A stretch of 64,000 nt of DNA from assembly GCF_901709675.1 (NCBI RefSeq), contig NC_051104.1, positions 5,191,501 to 5,255,500 of the forward strand, given 5' to 3'. The DNA comes from Syngnathus acus (Eukaryota > Chordata > Actinopteri > Syngnathiformes > Syngnathidae). The notes beneath the pieces were generated by a model. That model was not told where the DNA came from, made no database searches, and was given only the letters and a program-made list of their open reading frames with translations. The position numbers and the translations under genes were made by a program. This document shows positions 60,403 through 64,000 of the stretch, in pieces (within the stretch, counting starts at the first letter, position 1; each line of letters starts with the position of its first letter).

Positions 60403-63400
60403 GTGATAAAAAAAACCTCGGCGTGGATGGAGACCATAAAAGTAAAAGACACAAAAGGTGAGCCGGCCGTTCGACTTCAATCAACTCTAAAGCTTCAGCT
60501 CCCGCTCTGCCTTAATTACATAATTGAATTAATCTACTCAACGCTAATATCCTGGTTATCGAGCGGAGTGATTAAGCTTTCCTGTCGCAATCAATTATTT
60601 TCCTACCTGTTAATTATGAAAAGCACTTTAGTATATTTCTTGATATTTCTGAAATGTATGGCAACCTCTGCCACTCACCCTCCATTAATCTCCATGCTTC
60701 CATTTTTTTTTGTCATTCCTCCGCAGGTCATTCGCGGCTGCCGACCTGAAGGCTGTGGATTAATTGATGTCTAATTAGGTAATTGCCAGTATGCCAGCTT
60801 TGATTAAGAAGCGCGCCGCTTTGGAGTGCTGAGTAAAGCTGCTTGATGTTAGCCCCTTGCAGAAAAGCTTCACTTAACTCTTTATTTATATTGACTTTGC
60901 GTGGTCGCCTTGTATGTGCACTATGTTGTGTTTAAAAAAAATAACCAGTCACTTATGACATAAACTGACCCTAATAATAGATCTAATTTCTTTGCCAGGT
61001 TTTTATACTCGTATGTAAAGTAAAATATTAAACTAGGTCAGTTCGCGTAATGCTAACATATAATGCAGAACACTATAACTGAATTAGCATAGGTGTTATA
61101 GTAATTTAAACGGCTTAAAATATATTCACAGGCATTTTTCTGATCAATGAGACTGTGCGCCAAAAGTTAGACCACCCCTCAGGTGCACAACTCTAAATTC
61201 ACTCCTGCTTGTATACCGCTAAAAGTCATTCATCATTTGTTTTTGTGTCATAGAAAAACAATTCCCGTTTGGCTCTTTCAGACAACGCACCAGTGAGAAA
61301 GAAGAACACAAAGGCAAGTGAAAATCAAGAAAAGGTACGGCGGCCCTTCCGCTTCCAAAAGCAGCCGTAACTGTCTCGGATAAATAAATAGATAGCATGA
61401 AAAGGAAGCATTATCCGTCACACAGCGCTGATACAGTCTAGCTTTGTATTTATTGCCCACTTAATGGACTTGATTGCATTACTGCCGGTAAAGAAGGGAA
61501 AGAAATCCGCTGGCGGTGAGAAGGTACTCTCACCACCTCGCAATTACCTTATGTAAATCCTGTCCTGGAATGTTGATCCACTGCTATTTAAAATGCATTG
61601 GATTTCCATGGAAAATGATCCACTCCTGCCGCCTGAAGCTCATTAATAACATCGACGAGCCGGCCTGACATTTGGAATACTTACATGCGCCGGCGTGTCT
61701 GCAACAATGCGGCCTGTACGGTAGTTTGCCATGCGCTCGAGCCTGACGGGAACATTGGGAAGAAATATGGCAGCAATAAGTTACTTGGGGAGCAGGAATG
61801 GACAAATAAGTGACGTGGTCCTTGATATGTGACCCTCAAAGTGACTTGAAGTCATTAAGCGGTAGTTTACCTGTCTTGAATCGGCCGGCCGAGTATAACG
61901 TGCCTCTTGCGTTTTCAGAATTTTTTTAGAGTCAAGCACCCTGAATAAGCCGCAGTTCTGAGTCATCCTTTAAAAGGTAGCGGTGAAGGTATCGAGCTCT
62001 TAATCGCCCAGCGGTTAAAAACATTTTGTCTCTTCACACAGCCACTTTGGGGAGTGCCCACCTGCAAATAAGGCAGGAGGGACGTGGGGGGAAATCACCG
62101 CGGCCATTAATCTTTCATGTTCCATAATGGCATGTTCGCATTACCTGCCCGCACCTCCGAGCCAGCGTCCAGATCGGGCCGGGAAACTACCGTGAGCATA
62201 TGGAGCACTTCAAACACTCTCAGCCCAGACTGCGGTCGCGCCCATGAATTATAGAAATGATCTAATTGTTTTCTCATTTGGAAATTGTGAGGGGCCCTCC
62301 TTTTTGGAACCACGGCACGAAACGCAGCGCCGCCAACCTCCGACACATTTGTTGATTCTAAAGCAGGCTGTCCAGTTAAAACAGAGCCAGACCTGAAATT
62401 TGGGTTCAGGGGATTGAAGAGGGACTTTAAAGAGCAACGGCGCTGATCGGAAGGCACCGGTGGTTTGGACGCACCAATGCGGCTTTTGGCAGACGTTCGG
62501 TTGTGGCTCATCAAACATTCAGCAGCGGCTCGCTCCTGCAGGAAAAGAAAACGTAAAAAAAGCGGCGATAAGCCATACTTGTGCCTAGTAAAGTTACGGG
62601 CGGAGAGCGGCGAAAAGAATAACAGAAAGGTAAATAAAGATTTAAAGATGCCGGGTTTAAGAAATGCCAAGTCTGTGTAATTTTGAACAGAGAGTGCCAC
62701 CTAGAGGAGTCACAAAAAATAGTGGTTCATGAAGCAATTCTGAAGCTTCATTTTCCCATCACTACAAATAATGTTTATAATTGTTCCGTTGGCCGCATTT
62801 TTCTGCATTCCGACTCGTGCAAAACATCTCTCCTCACCTCCACCCCACTTTGTCTCATTAGCAGTTAGCTAGGGAATGATAACGGAGCATGTTTTCCCCT
62901 GGTACCGCCTCCCCCCACTGAGGCGCTAATTAGGACATGTCTTCAACAGCGCCGTCTGATTGGAGGTAAAAGGCCGAGCATAATTACACAGACCGCCCCA
63001 ATGTTGTCGGTCTGGAGAGAAAAAGGCTGGGCCCCCTAAACACATCATGCCACAATTCAATTAAAGGTTTTAATTAAAGTCCTGACACATGGACGTCTTG
63101 GATGAGAGTTGTGATTTGAAATCAATGCAAGTTTTCTTTCTCCTCGCCGCAGGTAAACCTTTTGAGAGGGCGAACTCGACTGCTTCGCCAGCGCTCAAAT
63201 AAGCTCATTGGATTTGCTCCCGTGCCAACATCTTACTTAATTAGCCGGCACACTTTTATGGGCATAAATCGCTTTTACATCACTGCCAACGGAGCGCACC
63301 GCAAAGTGGGTCGATCATATATTATGTTGATCTTCCTTGGCGCACTTCAAGCCATACATTACATTTGAATTTGTCGAAGACGCCGGAGGGCCGCTGGCAT

Positions 63401-64000
63401 CCTTCTTCTTTGTTGTGCTGTCAGCGCTAATCTCTCCCCAGGGGTCTCGGCAGCAGCTCTCGCCTTCTTTCTTGTTGCTGCCCCCAGACTGCATGAGCAA
63501 AAGGACGCGGGGATTGAGTCGAGCCAGGAGGGCACCCACACGTTTCTCCCGTCGCCCCTCCCCTGCCGATAAACCTGCCTCCCACCTTCCGCTACCTCCA
63601 GGCCTCCACTTGGAGCGGTTGTGGTGTAGCATTTAACAGGTTTACTCGAACTCATTGGGATGACATGAAAAAATACAGTGAGCCCCCATCTAGGGTCTTT
63701 TTGTGGTCTGTCCAAAGTATTAAAAGGGAACAAGACTCCTTGTGTAAGCTGAGGATTGATGACACGGTGCTAAACCTCAGCTTGCTGAAATGTTGTTCAA
63801 AGTACAGTGATGGGGACTCGCAAGTAATTGTAGCGCTTCCTAAAAAATGTTTTGGGGCAGTAAATCACTAGTTTTGTCTAAATACAACCCAACTCACTTT
63901 GTCATTGGTCCTATTGTATATTATATATATTGTCTATAAATAAAAATAGATTAAATGTTAAGAATTCAATGTTCGGTGTCGGCGCTTCACCTTGTCATGT
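60403..64000. other. downstream non-coding region, possible conserved regulatory DNA
   Basis: No exon is recognised. Several blocks have balanced, complex composition and clustered homeodomain-type words (TAATTA, TTAATTA, ATTAAGC), especially 60510-60620, 60720-60830, 61480-61990 and 62100-62480. This is how vertebrate conserved non-coding elements often look, but conservation cannot be judged from one sequence. The last 130 bases are AT-rich. The 197-codon minus-strand frame at 62107-62700 matches no protein I know. Confidence 0.45.
62723..62764. mobile_element. right end of a family A inverted-repeat element
   Basis: 'tggttcatgaagcaattctg' followed by aagcttcattttcccatcacta is the best-preserved right terminus of the family seen at 38338-38525. 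Its reverse complement starts TAGTGATGGGAAAATGAAGCTTC. The left arm was not found nearby, so this copy seems truncated. Confidence 0.55.

Noticed and set aside
62107-62700. 197-codon open frame on the minus strand
   Set aside because: The longest unexplained frame in the 3' region, but its translation shows no domain, no family resemblance and no splice context, and balanced base composition with few stops explains its length.

Overview
The window is vertebrate nuclear DNA, most likely from a percomorph (ray-finned) fish. It holds four multi-exon protein genes with mostly short GT-AG introns, long TG and poly-C tracts, and AT-rich intergenic DNA with small inverted-repeat elements. The translated exons match vertebrate families almost residue for residue. 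Nothing bacterial, phage-like or operon-like is present, and I found no CRISPR array, rRNA or convincing tRNA. All four genes lie on the + strand and all four appear complete. I rebuilt each from its splice sites, and every exon junction keeps frame.

Layout: (1) 1-3336, AT-rich flank with degenerate repeats. (2) 3337-17608, slc12a7 (K-Cl cotransporter KCC4), 25 coding exons, 1121 residues, plus a candidate 15-nt microexon at 16091-16105 and a candidate alternative first exon at 6125-6155. (3) 20760-27647, gfod1, 395 residues, one 5.6-kb intron and one 67-bp intron. (4) 30986-39268, kif5b (conventional kinesin heavy chain), 26 coding exons, 954 residues under the preferred model. (5) 43962-59312, arhgap12 (SH3-WW-WW-PH-RhoGAP), 17 coding exons, 843 residues, with probable upstream untranslated exons. 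(6) 59313-64000, the arhgap12 3' UTR and then about 3.5 kb of non-coding DNA with homeodomain-type motifs.

The genes do not form a pathway. KCC4 moves K+ and Cl- out of cells, KIF5B drives plus-end transport on microtubules, ARHGAP12 switches off Rho-family GTPases, and GFOD1 is an oxidoreductase-fold protein of unsettled function. The kif5b-arhgap12 pair is an old vertebrate neighbourhood (human 10p11.22, next to ZEB1). In human, SLC12A7 (chr 5) and GFOD1 (chr 6) lie elsewhere, so a rearrangement breakpoint probably falls between gfod1 and kif5b.

The most interesting observation is in slc12a7 intron 23. A 15-nt in-frame microexon equivalent to one in the neuronal paralogue KCC2 sits 26 nt upstream of a perfect (TG)104 tract, inside the phosphoregulated C-terminal tail. 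Other points of note are three GC-AG introns, an apparent extra intron in gfod1, a NAGNAG acceptor in the PH domain of arhgap12, and two families of short inverted-repeat elements. I found no wholly new molecular system.
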